Under the pieces are notes generated by a model that saw only the letters and a list, made by a program, of their open reading frames with translations, searched no databases and was not told the origin of the DNA. The position numbers and the translations under genes were made by a program. Source: Pleomorphomonas carboxyditropha (GTDB taxonomy: Bacteria; Pseudomonadota; Alphaproteobacteria; Rhizobiales; Pleomorphomonadaceae). From it: a DNA stretch of 64,000 bases. How positions within the stretch are numbered: position 1 is the stretch's first letter; every line of letters begins with the position of its first letter. Where the stretch lies: assembly GCF_002770725.1 (NCBI RefSeq), contig NZ_NQVN01000003.1, positions 310,001 to 374,000 of the forward strand, in the 5' to 3' direction. This document shows positions 31,759 to 40,478 of the stretch, piece after piece.

Positions 31759-33054
31759 ATGACAACAAGCCCAACCGAAGGCTGGTTTCCGCGCTGGAAG
31801 CTGACCACCGCCGATCGCGTCGCGCCCGACGAGCGCCTGCCCTGGCCGCAGACACTGATCGCCGGCTTCCAGCACGTGGTCGCCATGTTCGGCTCGACGG
31901 TGCTGGCACCGATCATCATGGGCTTCGATCCGAACGTCGCCGTGCTGTTCTCCGGCATCGGCACGCTGATCTTCTTCCTGATCGTCGGCGGCCGCGTGCC
32001 GTCCTATCTCGGCTCCAGCTTCGCCTTCATCGCCGTGGTGATGGCCGCCTCCGGCTATGCCGGGACCGGCGCCAACATCAACATTTCCGTGGCGCTGGGC
32101 GGCATCATCGCGGCCGGCGCCCTCTACGCGCTGATCGGCCTGATCGTCATCAAGATCGGCTACCGCTGGATCGAGACGCTGATGCCGCCGGTGGTCACCG
32201 GCGCCATCGTCGCCGCTATCGGCCTCAACCTGGCGCCGATCGCCGTCAAGGGCATCTCGGCGACCGGCTTCGATCGGACGGTCGGCCTGATCACCATCGT
32301 CGCCGTCGGCGCCGCCGCCGTCTACGCGCCGGGCATGCTGCGCCGCATTCCGGTGCTGATCGGCGGCCTCGTCGGCTATCTCATCTACTGGCTGGGCGCC
32401 GCCTCGTTCGGCGACGCGCCGATCGATTTCACCAAGCTCGACGCCGCGCCCTGGTTCGGCCTGCCGAGCTTCACCGCCCCGACCTTCTCGACCAGCGCCA
32501 TGGCGCTGATCGCACCGGTGGCGATCATCCTGGTTGCCGAAAACCTCGGACATATCAAGGCGATCGGCGCCATGACCGGACAAAGCCTCGACCGTTACGT
32601 CGGCCGGGCCTTTCTCGGCGACGGCCTCGCCACCATGCTGTCGGGCGCCTTCGGCGGCACCGGCGTCACCACCTATGCCGAGAACATGGGCGTGATGGCG
32701 GTGACCAAGATCTACTCGACGCTGATCTTCGTGGTGGCGGCGGTGATCGCCATCCTGCTCGGCTTCTCGCCGAAGTTCGGCGCGCTGATCGGCACCATCC
32801 CCGGCCCGGTGATCGGCGGTCTCTCCATCGTCATCTTCGGCCTGATCACGGCCACCGCCGGCCGGATCTGGGTGGAAAACAAGGTCGACTTTTCCGAGAC
32901 CAAGAACCTGATCACCACGGCGGCGGCGGTGATCGCCGGCGCCGGCGACCTCACCCTCAATATCGGCGGCTTCACGCTGGGCGGCATCGGCACCGCGACC
33001 TTCGGCGCCATCCTGCTTTACGCCCTGCTCAACCGCGGCCCGAAGCGGGCCTGA
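31759..33054 (+). CDS. rutG: NCS2 uracil/xanthine permease (RutG-like)
   Basis: 431 residues, about 12-14 membrane segments. Close in sequence to E. coli RutG as I recall it (APDERLPWPQT, SGIGTLIFFLIVGGRVPSYLGSSFAFI, IETLMPPVVTGAIVAAIGLNLAPIAVK). The NCS2 signature region includes GGTGVTTYAENMGVMAVTKIY near residue 320. Likely imports uracil by proton symport. Start ATG 31759 gives the normal N-terminus; a longer frame from 31681 is rejected. A RutR box upstream supports pyrimidine control. No other rut gene is nearby. Confidence 0.88.
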   Translation: MTTSPTEGWFPRWKLTTADRVAPDERLPWPQTLIAGFQHVVAMFGSTVLAPIIMGFDPNVAVLFSGIGTLIFFLIVGGRVPSYLGSSFAFIAVVMAASGYAGTGANINISVALGGIIAAGALYALIGLIVIKIGYRWIETLMPPVVTGAIVAAIGLNLAPIAVKGISATGFDRTVGLITIVAVGAAAVYAPGMLRRIPVLIGGLVGYLIYWLGAASFGDAPIDFTKLDAAPWFGLPSFTAPTFSTSAMALIAPVAIILVAENLGHIKAIGAMTGQSLDRYVGRAFLGDGLATMLSGAFGGTGVTTYAENMGVMAVTKIYSTLIFVVAAVIAILLGFSPKFGALIGTIPGPVIGGLSIVIFGLITATAGRIWVENKVDFSETKNLITTAAAVIAGAGDLTLNIGGFTLGGIGTATFGAILLYALLNRGPKRA

Positions 33055-33061
33055 CGCCGGA

Positions 33062-33161
33062 GCATCGGACCGAAAAGTGGAAGCCGGTTTTCGGAAAATC
33101 CGATGCAACGACAAAGGACTAGATCGTCGCCTTGCGTCCGTCGGGACGCACGACGATCCAG
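33062..33161 (+). repeat. Two-palindrome intergenic repeat, copy 1
   Basis: Arm A (33062-33106) is bounded by GCATCGGA and TCCGATGC, with an inner CCGAAAA/TTTTCGG pair. Arm B (33119-33161) is bounded by CTAGATCGTCG and CGACGATCCAG, with TGCGTCC/GGGACGCA inside. The same two-part element occurs at 52244-52343 and, inverted, at 58641-58740. It fills the gap between the convergent rutG and hxlR genes, so it may also end transcription. The size and layout recall the rhizobial RIME elements (inference). Confidence 0.82.
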
Positions 33162-33183
33162 GAGACGACCCGACCATTCGATG

Positions 33184-33651
33184 TCATTCGAGGTCATCCG
33201 GTATCACCTCGATCGGGGCCGGGTCGAACTTCGCCCACTGGTGCCCGCCGGCCGTCTGGCCGGCCGGTGCCGGCGGGCTTTGCCTTTCGCGCAGATCGAT
33301 GCCCCTCGGCTTGCCGAAACGGCCGATATTGGCGTCGCCCCAAGCCTTTAGCGCCATCAGAACCGGCTCCATCGAGCGGCCGAGCGGCGACAGCGAATAT
33401 TCCACCTTGGGCGGCACCTGCGGATAGACGGTGCGCACCAGCAGCCCATCCTCTTCGAGCTCGCGCAACTGGTTGGTCAGCATGCGCGGCGTCACCGAGG
33501 CGAGGATGCGGCTCAGCTCGCCGAAGCGCAGCGTGCGGTCCAGCAGGTGGAACAGGATCACCGACTTCCACTTGCCGTCGATGAGACCGACGGCCGCCTC
33601 GACCGAGCAACCCGGCGCGCAGTCGAAGCGGGAATGCCGGACCTTGGCCAT
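33184..33651 (-). CDS. HxlR-family transcriptional regulator
   Basis: 155 residues. Winged-helix HxlR domain: CSVEAAVGLIDGKWKSVILFHLL (residues 15-37), LRFGELSRILASVTPRMLTNQLRELEEDGLL (41-71), and KVEYSLSPLGRSMEPVL. Cys11 and Cys15 at the N-terminus could sense electrophiles or oxidation, as in QorR/YodB-type members. The C-terminal 40 residues are a Pro/Gly-rich extension. Divergent from an MDR oxidoreductase gene, the usual arrangement for this family. Confidence 0.92.
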   Translation of the reverse strand: MAKVRHSRFDCAPGCSVEAAVGLIDGKWKSVILFHLLDRTLRFGELSRILASVTPRMLTNQLRELEEDGLLVRTVYPQVPPKVEYSLSPLGRSMEPVLMALKAWGDANIGRFGKPRGIDLRERQSPPAPAGQTAGGHQWAKFDPAPIEVIPDDLE

Positions 33652-33682
33652 GACACTATCCTTTTCTGCAGTACCTGCGCTC

Positions 33683-33719
33683 GTTGTGCGTATTGGCTAT
33701 TGACGCGCATAGGCGCAAC
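33683..33719. promoter_or_regulatory. Inverted repeat in the hxlR/oxidoreductase divergent promoter
   Basis: GTTGTGCGTAT (33683-33693) and ATAGGCGCAAC (33709-33719) form an imperfect inverted repeat (9 of 11 positions) around TTGACG at 33700-33705, a likely -35 box for the oxidoreductase. This is where an HxlR dimer would be expected to bind. Confidence 0.5.
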
Positions 33720-33751
33720 TATGGCTCATATCTACAGGAAAGGAAGCCGCC

Positions 33752-34765
33752 ATGAAAGCCGTCGCCTACCGCCAAGCCGGCCCTATCGACCGTCCGGACT
33801 CGCTGCTCGACGTCGAGCTGCCGACGCCGGTTGCGGCCGGGCGCGATCTCCTGGTCGAGGTCGCCGCCGTGTCGGTCAATCCCGTCGACACCAAGGTGCG
33901 GGCGAGCGCCGCCCCGGCGCCCGGCGAGCCGAAGGTGCTCGGCTGGGATGCCGTCGGCCGCGTCGTCGCCACGGGCAGCGAGGCGACCGGCTTCCGGCCC
34001 GGCGACGAGGTCTGGTACGCCGGCTCGATCGCCCGGCCCGGCGCCAACAGCCAGTTCCATCTCGTCGACGAGCGCCTCGTCGGCCGCAAGCCGCAATCGC
34101 TGACCGATGCCGAGGCGGCCGCCCTGCCGCTGACGACGGTCACCGCCTGGGAAATGCTGTTCGACCGGCTCGACGTGCGGCGCGGCGTGCCGGGCGCCGC
34201 CGAGGCCATCCTGATCATCGGCGGGGCCGGCGGCGTCGGCTCGATCGCCATCCAGCTCGCCCGGGCGCTCACCGACCTCACGGTCGTCGCCACGGCATCG
34301 CGGCCGGAAACGGCGGCCTGGACGCGCGACCTCGGCGCCCATCACGTCGTCGACCATTCGCGCCCGCTGGCCGACGAGGTGGCCGGCCTCGGCATCGGCG
34401 CGCCGGCCTTCGTCTTCTCGACCACCCAGACGCATCGCCACCTCGGCGAGATCGACAAGCTGATCGCGCCGCAGGGGCGCTTCGGCCTGATCGACGATCC
34501 CGACAGCCTCGACATCACCGGCTTCAAGCGCAAGGCGGTGTCGGTGCACTGGGAGCTGATGTTCACGCGCTCGCTGTTCGAGACGCCGGACATGGGCGAG
34601 CAGGGACGGCTCCTCACCGAAGTCGCCCGCCTCGTCGACGCCGGCCGGCTGCGCACGACGGTCACCGAGGTGCTGCGGCCGATCAACGCCGACAATCTCC
34701 GCCGCGCCCATGCGATCATCGAGAGCGGCCGGGCGCGCGGCAAGATCGTGCTGGAGGGTTTTTGA
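33752..34765 (+). CDS. MDR-superfamily NAD(P)H oxidoreductase (zinc-independent, Qor-like)
   Basis: 337 residues of the medium-chain dehydrogenase/reductase fold. N-terminal GroES-like domain (KVLGWDAVGRVVATGSEATGFRPGDEVWYAG) and Rossmann domain with the nucleotide motif GGAGGVGSIAIQLA (near 152-165). No structural-zinc cysteine cluster is visible, so it is probably a quinone reductase or enoyl/alkenal reductase type. Likely induced through the divergent HxlR regulator by reactive compounds. AGGAAAGGAAG precedes ATG 33752. Confidence 0.9.
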   Translation: MKAVAYRQAGPIDRPDSLLDVELPTPVAAGRDLLVEVAAVSVNPVDTKVRASAAPAPGEPKVLGWDAVGRVVATGSEATGFRPGDEVWYAGSIARPGANSQFHLVDERLVGRKPQSLTDAEAAALPLTTVTAWEMLFDRLDVRRGVPGAAEAILIIGGAGGVGSIAIQLARALTDLTVVATASRPETAAWTRDLGAHHVVDHSRPLADEVAGLGIGAPAFVFSTTQTHRHLGEIDKLIAPQGRFGLIDDPDSLDITGFKRKAVSVHWELMFTRSLFETPDMGEQGRLLTEVARLVDAGRLRTTVTEVLRPINADNLRRAHAIIESGRARGKIVLEGF

Positions 34766-34886
34766 CATCGCTTAGAAAAACTGAAGCATCCCCCAAGAAA
34801 ATACGATTCAAGGCGGCGGTTCCAGGCCATTGGAGGGAGACGGCGGCGGCGCTATATTCAGGGTGCAAAGAAAAGAACGGAGAAAG

Positions 34887-34907
34887 GTTCCGGGACCCGC
34901 CCGGAAC
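34887..34907 (+). other. Leader hairpin of the 54-residue protein
   Basis: Perfect 8-bp stem GTTCCGGG/CCCGGAAC with the 5-base loop ACCCG, set in an A-rich leader and ending 17 bases before the ATG at 34925. A TATATT box at 34853-34858 lies about 30 bases upstream. The purine-rich AAAAGGAAGAAG between hairpin and ATG is the ribosome site. Confidence 0.6.
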
Positions 34908-34924
34908 GGAAAAGGAAGAAGATC

Positions 34925-35089
34925 ATGTTCGGCACCCTGAAGCGCCTCACCAAGACCTTCCGCGCCCCCGCCACCGGTGAGCGCGAAGTCGTCTACATCA
35001 CGGCCGCCACCGGCCGCTGTGATCTCGAAGCCCGCGAGCGCCATGTGGTGGCGCGCGGCTTCTACCGCGAGCAGGCCCTCGGCTGCTGA
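34925..35089 (+). CDS. Small basic protein, possibly DUF3563-like
   Basis: 54 residues, MFGTLKRLTKTFRAPATGER at the start and ALGC at the end. The middle (VYITAATGRCDLEARERHVV) resembles the YLAxAxDxxDLExR pattern of DUF3563 small proteins, but weakly. Support for a real gene: an A-rich leader with a stable hairpin, a good ribosome site, a TATATT box and GC-rich third codon positions. Two cysteines (31 and 54, the last residue). Function unknown. No partner gene; it lies between the oxidoreductase and a convergent LacI gene. Confidence 0.66.
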   Translation: MFGTLKRLTKTFRAPATGEREVVYITAATGRCDLEARERHVVARGFYREQALGC

Positions 35090-35193
35090 GCCGACCGGCC
35101 TGCAACGGGCCACCCGGATCCCGGCCGACCACCCCCGGCCGACGTCGAGCGCTCGATTTCCCTGACCGGATCGGGCGCTTTGCCGTATCCGGC

Positions 35194-35220
35194 GGCAGCG
35201 CTCCCTCAGCGAGCGCTGCC
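35194..35220 (-). other. Hairpin spanning the stop codon of the second lacI gene
   Basis: Perfect 10-bp stem (GGCAGCGCTC 35194-35203, GAGCGCTGCC 35211-35220) with a 7-base loop. The lacI stop codon (35206-35208) lies in the loop. No T-run on either strand. It may act as a barrier between the convergent small gene and lacI. Confidence 0.5.
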
Positions 35221-36285
35221 CAGAACCGCTTTCTCCTCCGTCCGCTCCGGGCTGGCCAGCCGCGGCACGTCGAGGAAATGGATGCCGGCGTCGGCGGTGC
35301 CCTCGATGCGGCCGACGATCGCCTCGGCCAGCCAGCGGCCGGCGGCGCGGAAGTCCTCGTGCGCCGTCTCGATGGCCGGCCGAAACTTGCGAAACAGGTT
35401 GGAGGACTCCTTCACCACCACGTCGAAGTCGCGGCCGAGCACCAGCCCCAGCGCTTCGGCGCCGGCCGTCACCGACAGCGCGGCGACGGCGCTGCCGCAG
35501 ACGAAGCCATCCGGCCGATCGTCCCGCTCCATCAGGCGGGAGACTTCCGCCTGGATGAGCTCGTGCGGACTGTCGGTGTCGATGGCGTCCACCGGAACCC
35601 TATCGAGGCCTAGACGCCTGACGCCGCGATCGAAGCCCGCAGCCATGTGCCGGGCATAGGTCAGATGCGGCGGCGGCGCGATCAGCGCCAGGCAGCGACG
35701 GCCGAGGCTCTCGAGCCGGCACACGGCGCTTTCGGCATAGGCCTCGTTGTCGAAGTCGAAATAGGGATGCTCGATGCCCATGGCGGTGCGGCCGTGCGTC
35801 GCGAACGGCACGCCGCGCTCGCTGAGGAAACGCACCCGCGCGTCCTCCGGCTCGATGCGGGCGAAGAGGATGCCGTCGGCGGTGCCGGCCTCGACGATGT
35901 TGCGGATCGGCGCCAGCGGATCGCCGGCCGGATCGTGCAGCATGACCACCAACTGATAGGTGGTGGCCGACAGCACCTCGGAGAGGCCGTAGATGAGCTG
36001 CGAATTGATGCCGAGTTCCTCCGACTCCGTGGCCAGCACCAACGCGATCACGTGGCTGCGGCCGGTCCTGAGACGCACGCCGGCCCGGTTCGGCTGGTAG
36101 CCGAGACTGTCGGCCAGGCGGCGGACACGCAGCTTGGTCTCCTCGCCGATGTCGGGCGCATCGTGCAGGGCGCGCGATACCGTCGTCACGCCGAGGCCGG
36201 CGAGGCGGGCGATGGTCTTGAGCGTCGGCCGGGCGGGCGATCGCGGCTGAGCGGTGTCCGGGCGCGTCTCGTCGTTGGGCATCAT
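35206..36285 (-). CDS. LacI-family regulator of the Opp-type importer
   Basis: 359 residues from ATG 36285. After a polar 18-residue leader the HTH is PTLKTIARLAGLGVTTVSRALHDAPDIGEETK, then the hinge (LGYQPNRAGVRLRTGRS) and a sensor domain (FDFDNEAYAESAV; GFVCGSAVAALSVTAGAEALG). The start is uncertain: no clear ribosome site, and ATG 36282 is adjacent. A GTTGCAAC palindrome (36292-36299) lies just upstream and could be an autoregulatory site. Divergent from the importer operon, so that operon is the likely target. Confidence 0.9.
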   Translation of the reverse strand: MMPNDETRPDTAQPRSPARPTLKTIARLAGLGVTTVSRALHDAPDIGEETKLRVRRLADSLGYQPNRAGVRLRTGRSHVIALVLATESEELGINSQLIYGLSEVLSATTYQLVVMLHDPAGDPLAPIRNIVEAGTADGILFARIEPEDARVRFLSERGVPFATHGRTAMGIEHPYFDFDNEAYAESAVCRLESLGRRCLALIAPPPHLTYARHMAAGFDRGVRRLGLDRVPVDAIDTDSPHELIQAEVSRLMERDDRPDGFVCGSAVAALSVTAGAEALGLVLGRDFDVVVKESSNLFRKFRPAIETAHEDFRAAGRWLAEAIVGRIEGTADAGIHFLDVPRLASPERTEEKAVLGSAR

Positions 36286-36731
36286 ATTGCTGTTGCAACG
36301 CAAATCCCCGGTCGTTGCCGGCCGCGCTGCGCCTCCCAATCGCCCACCCTACATCCTTTGGGCGAGGAACAGAACTGAGGCTTGCGTATTGTTGCACGGT
36401 TCGCTAAGTCTACTGTAACGTTACAGGTAAGAATGCCGCGGGCAACCGCGCAAGGCGCGACGGCAGGTCGCCCGTTGTCATATCGCGAGAAGCTGAGGAG
36501 ATTTACGCGATATTTCATAGACTTGTCGTTTTGGTGGGAGCGAGAGGAGCCAACAGTCGCCGCTGTTCCGTCATCGGCCGTTCGGTCGGATCGTTTGGAC
36601 ACTTCCTTTTTCCTGACCGTTGTCGCCCATGACCCCTCTCGAAGGCTGCGCAACCCACGGCTGAGGCCGGTTCGGGGCGCTTTTCGTCGCGGCGGGGAGG
36701 TTGTCGCCGCAGGAGGAAAGGGAGGAACGAG
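36286..36731. promoter_or_regulatory. Divergent control region of the Opp-type operon
   Basis: 446 bases. On the plus strand TTGCGT (36382-36387), 17 bases, TAAGTC (36405-36410), then the perfect palindrome CTGTAACGTTACAG (36413-36426): the same promoter-then-operator layout as the other LacI system, with a different recognition sequence. GGAGGAAAGGGAGGAACGAG just before 36732 is a rich ribosome site. From 36430 to 36700 I see nothing specific; the leader is unusually long. Confidence 0.65.
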
Positions 36732-38450
36732 ATGTCGTTTGGAATCAATCGCCGCACCTTCACGGTCGTGTCGGCCGCCGCCCTGATGGCGACGGTCGCC
36801 GGCTCGGCATTCGCGCAGTCGGGCGAGTATCCCCGCAACGAGACGCTCTACATGAGCGGCGCGCAGTGGGGTAACATCGTCGGCTTCAACCCCTATTTCG
36901 GCAATTTCGCCAACGGTCTGATCGGCCTCGTCAACGAGACGCTGTTCCGCTACGACCCGATCGCCGACAAGTATATCGACTGGCTGGCCGAGAAGGGCGA
37001 ATGGGAAAGCCCGACCGTCTACAAGCTGACCATCCGCTCCGGCATCAAGTGGAGCGACGGCGAGGACTTCACCGCCGACGACGTCAAGTGGAACATCGAC
37101 CTCGGCAAGCTGCCGACCATCTGGTGGACCGACCTCTACAAGAGCATCAAGAGCGTCGAGGCGTCCGGCAATACGGTGACGGTGACCTTCGACGGCACGC
37201 CCAACTACCAGGCCTGGCAAAACGCCGTCTGGAACATCCCGATGATGAAGCCTTCCCAGTGGAAGGATCACGCCAACGAAACCGAAATCACCTCGTGGAC
37301 GCCGGACGAGCCAATCGGCACCGGTCCCTACGTGTTCGACAAGGCCGGCTACGACCCGACCACCCGCGTCGTCTGGACCAAGACGCCGGATGGCTGGTGG
37401 GCGGCGAAGGCCGGCATCTCGCCCGATCCCAAGCCCAAGTACATCATCGACCTCGTCAACTCGTCGAACAACGTGGCGCTCGGGCTGCTGCTCTCCGGCC
37501 GGCAGGACCTCAACAACAACTTCCTGCCGGGCGTGGCGACACTGATCAGCGGCGGCTACGGCCTGCATACCTATTACGACAAGCCGCCCTACATGCTGCC
37601 GGCCGTCACCTCCTGGCTGTTGCCGAACACCAAGAAGGCGCCGCTCGACGACGCGGCCTTCCGCCGGGCGCTGGCCTTTGCCATCAACACCGACCAGATC
37701 GCCAAGGTCGACTACGGCAACTTGGTGCTGCCGGCCAGCCCGACCGGCCTTCTGCCGGTGTGGGACAAGTATATCGACAAGGAGGCGGTGAAAGAGCACG
37801 GCTTCAGCTACGATCCGAAGAGGGCGGCCGAGACCCTCGACGAGGCCGGCTACAAGAAGGGCGCCGACGGCTTCTATCAGACGCCGAAGGGGGAGCCGAT
37901 CGACCTGAAGATCGAGGTGCCCTCGGGCTGGTCGGACTGGATGCAGGCGGTGCAGATGATCTCGGCCGACGCCAAGGCGGTCGGCATCAAGATCACGCCG
38001 AGGTATCCCGACTTCAACACCTACCAGTCGGCGCGCAACACCGGCAATTTCGACCTGATGATCGAGAATTCCCAGCCGCTCAGCGACACGCCCTATACCT
38101 ACTACCGCTATCTCTACCAGCTTCCCATCCTGTCGTCGCAGACCAACTACAACTTCGCGCGCTTCGAGGACAAGGAAGCCTGGGACCTCACCGTCGAGCT
38201 CGCCAAGACGCCGCGCACCGACGTCGACAAGATGAAGGAGATCACGGCCAAGCTGCAGGTCGCCTTCATGGACAAGCTGCCGATGATCCCGCTGTGGTAC
38301 AACGGCGCCTGGGCGCAGATGAGCACCACCACCTGGAAGAACTGGCCGGCCGACGGCACCGACCGCCAGTTCATCCCGATCTCCTGGCGCGGCTGGCTGC
38401 AGATGACCGGCCTCGACACCATCACGCATCTCGAGCCGGCCGGCGAATAA
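36732..38450 (+). CDS. OppA/DppA-type ABC substrate-binding protein
   Basis: 572 residues, solute-binding family 5. Signal peptide with a twin arginine (MSFGINRRTFTVVSAAALMATVAGSAFAQ, cleavage near 28), then VNETLFRYDPIADKYIDWLAE, LTIRSGIKWSDGEDFTADDVKWNI and a large two-lobed core. Control by a LacI-type regulator points to an oligosaccharide or sugar-acid ligand rather than peptides, as in cellobiose/xylooligosaccharide Opp-type systems (inference). A GC hairpin follows the stop near 38465-38490. Confidence 0.92.
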   Translation: MSFGINRRTFTVVSAAALMATVAGSAFAQSGEYPRNETLYMSGAQWGNIVGFNPYFGNFANGLIGLVNETLFRYDPIADKYIDWLAEKGEWESPTVYKLTIRSGIKWSDGEDFTADDVKWNIDLGKLPTIWWTDLYKSIKSVEASGNTVTVTFDGTPNYQAWQNAVWNIPMMKPSQWKDHANETEITSWTPDEPIGTGPYVFDKAGYDPTTRVVWTKTPDGWWAAKAGISPDPKPKYIIDLVNSSNNVALGLLLSGRQDLNNNFLPGVATLISGGYGLHTYYDKPPYMLPAVTSWLLPNTKKAPLDDAAFRRALAFAINTDQIAKVDYGNLVLPASPTGLLPVWDKYIDKEAVKEHGFSYDPKRAAETLDEAGYKKGADGFYQTPKGEPIDLKIEVPSGWSDWMQAVQMISADAKAVGIKITPRYPDFNTYQSARNTGNFDLMIENSQPLSDTPYTYYRYLYQLPILSSQTNYNFARFEDKEAWDLTVELAKTPRTDVDKMKEITAKLQVAFMDKLPMIPLWYNGAWAQMSTTTWKNWPADGTDRQFIPISWRGWLQMTGLDTITHLEPAGE

Positions 38451-38597
38451 GCCGATCCCGCGTCCCGGTGGCCGGCACCGCCGGGGCGCCTTCGCCCGAC
38501 CGAGCCAACAATTCGCTCGCAGGCCCCGGACGACGACATCCGCCGCCGTCCGGGTCTCGCCCGGGGTGATCTTTATTCCCTTTCCGGAGCCCTGACC

Positions 38598-39590
38598 GTG
38601 CTGCGCTACCTCGCCCGGAAGCTCATCATCTATCTCCTGACGTTCATCGTGGCGGTGACCATCGACTGGGCCATCCCCCGCTTCATGCCGGGCAACCCGA
38701 TCGACGCGCTGGTATCGCGCATCGCGCTGATGCCGGACGCCAACGCGGCGCTGACCTCCTACTTCATGGCGGCCTTCAATCTCGACCAGCCGCTCTGGCG
38801 GCAGTATCTCAATTTCTGGTCGGCGCTGTTCCACGGCGACCTCGGCCGCTCGATCATGCTGTTTCCGACGCCGGTGACGACGCTGATCGGCCGCGCCCTG
38901 CCCTACACGCTGGGCCTCTTGCTGCCGTCGATCCTTCTGTCCTGGTACGTCGGCAACATGGTCGGCGCGCTGGCGGCCCGGCGCAAGCTCCTGGACAACA
39001 GCGTGCTGCCGCTCGGCTATCTGCTCACCGCCACGCCCTACATGTGGCTCGGCATCCTGCTCGCCTGGGTGCTCGGCTCGACGCTCGGCTGGTTCCCGCT
39101 GGCCTTCGGCTACGACCAGTCGCTGAAGGCCGAGTGGTCCTGGCGGTTCATCGGCAGTCTCCTCTACCACTGGGTGCTGCCGTTCGCCTCGCTGTTCATG
39201 GTGGCGCTGGGCGGCTGGGCGATCGGCATGCGCAACATGATCATCTACGAGCTCGAAAGCGACTACGCCAACTATCTGATGGCGCTGGGCGCGCCGCAGC
39301 GGCTCGTCCGCAAATACGCCTTCCGCAACGCCATGCTGCCGCAGATCACCGGCCTCGCCCTGCAGCTCGGTGCGGTGGTCGGCGGCGCGCTGGTCACCGA
39401 GATCGTCTTCTCCTATCCCGGCCTCGGCTGGCTGGTGCTGTCCGGCATCCAGAACCAGGACTATTTCGTCATCCAGGGCGTGTTCCTGTTCATCATCGTC
39501 GGCGTGCTGCTCGCCAACCTGATCGTCGACATCGTCTACGTCGTCGTCGATCCGCGCACCCGCGTCGGACTGCAGGGAGACGCCGCATGA
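38598..39590 (+). CDS. Opp-type ABC permease B
   Basis: 330 residues, about six membrane segments. Starts with GTG 38598, preceded by CGGAG at 38585-38589. Contains the DppB-type EAA loop YELESDYANYLMALGAPQRLVRKYAFRNAMLPQ. Its stop overlaps the next ATG (ATGA at 39587-39590). Confidence 0.94.
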   Translation: MLRYLARKLIIYLLTFIVAVTIDWAIPRFMPGNPIDALVSRIALMPDANAALTSYFMAAFNLDQPLWRQYLNFWSALFHGDLGRSIMLFPTPVTTLIGRALPYTLGLLLPSILLSWYVGNMVGALAARRKLLDNSVLPLGYLLTATPYMWLGILLAWVLGSTLGWFPLAFGYDQSLKAEWSWRFIGSLLYHWVLPFASLFMVALGGWAIGMRNMIIYELESDYANYLMALGAPQRLVRKYAFRNAMLPQITGLALQLGAVVGGALVTEIVFSYPGLGWLVLSGIQNQDYFVIQGVFLFIIVGVLLANLIVDIVYVVVDPRTRVGLQGDAA

Positions 39591-40477
39591 CGAGCACCAC
39601 CGGCTCCGCCCCGGCCTCTCCCGCCACCAAGACCGGCCGCAACGAGATCCTCTATTTCGCGCTGCGCAACACCAAGCTGCTGATCGGCGCCTTCGTCTTC
39701 ATGGTCTTCCTGCTGGGCGCCATCTTCGGGCCGATGCTGGCGACCCACGAGCCGCTGACCTTCGACGCGCCGCCCGGCCTGCCGCCGTCGGCCGGCTACT
39801 GGTTCGGCACCACGCTGTTCGGCCAGGACGTGTTCTCGCAATTCGTCCACGGCCTGCGCTCCAGCTTCATCGTCGGCGCGCTCGGCGGCATTACGGCGGC
39901 GGTGATCGGCATGTTCGTCGGCTTCTTCGCCGGCTATCGCGGCGGTATCGTCGACGAGGTACTGAACATGCTGACCAACGTCGTGCTGGTCATCCCGACG
40001 TTTGCCGTCCTCCTGGTGGTCGCCGCCTATCTCAGCGTGCGCGGCCTCGGCACGGAGGCGATGTTCATCGGCCTCACCTCCTGGCCGTGGGCGGCGCGCG
40101 CCATCCGCGCCCAGACCTTCTCGCTGACCTCGCGCGACTTCGTCGGCATGGCCCGGCTCAACGGCGAGAGCACGCTGCGCATCATCTTCGGCGAGATCGC
40201 GCCGAATATGAGCTCCTATCTGGTGATGACCTTCATCCTGCTGTTCGGCGGCGCCATCCTCACCGCCGCGACGCTGGACTTCATCGGGCTCGGGCCGACC
40301 GACTCCATCTCGCTCGGCCTGATGATGAACTATTCGGTGATGAACGCCGCGCTGCAGCTCGGCATGTGGTGGTGGTTCGTGCCGCCGGGGCTTGCCATCA
40401 CGGCGATCGTCGGCTCGCTCTACGTGATGAACGTCGGCCTCGACGAGGTGTTCAATCCCAAGCTGAGGGCGCTCTGA
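39587..40477 (+). CDS. Opp-type ABC permease C
   Basis: 296 residues, DppC-like: N-terminal membrane anchor (LLIGAFVFMVFLLGAIFGPML), FGTTLFGQDVFSQFVHGLRSSFIVG, and the EAA loop SLTSRDFVGMARLNGESTLRIIFGEIAPNM. Forms the pore with the preceding permease. Confidence 0.94.
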   Translation: MTSTTGSAPASPATKTGRNEILYFALRNTKLLIGAFVFMVFLLGAIFGPMLATHEPLTFDAPPGLPPSAGYWFGTTLFGQDVFSQFVHGLRSSFIVGALGGITAAVIGMFVGFFAGYRGGIVDEVLNMLTNVVLVIPTFAVLLVVAAYLSVRGLGTEAMFIGLTSWPWAARAIRAQTFSLTSRDFVGMARLNGESTLRIIFGEIAPNMSSYLVMTFILLFGGAILTAATLDFIGLGPTDSISLGLMMNYSVMNAALQLGMWWWFVPPGLAITAIVGSLYVMNVGLDEVFNPKLRAL

Positions 40478-40478
40478 G

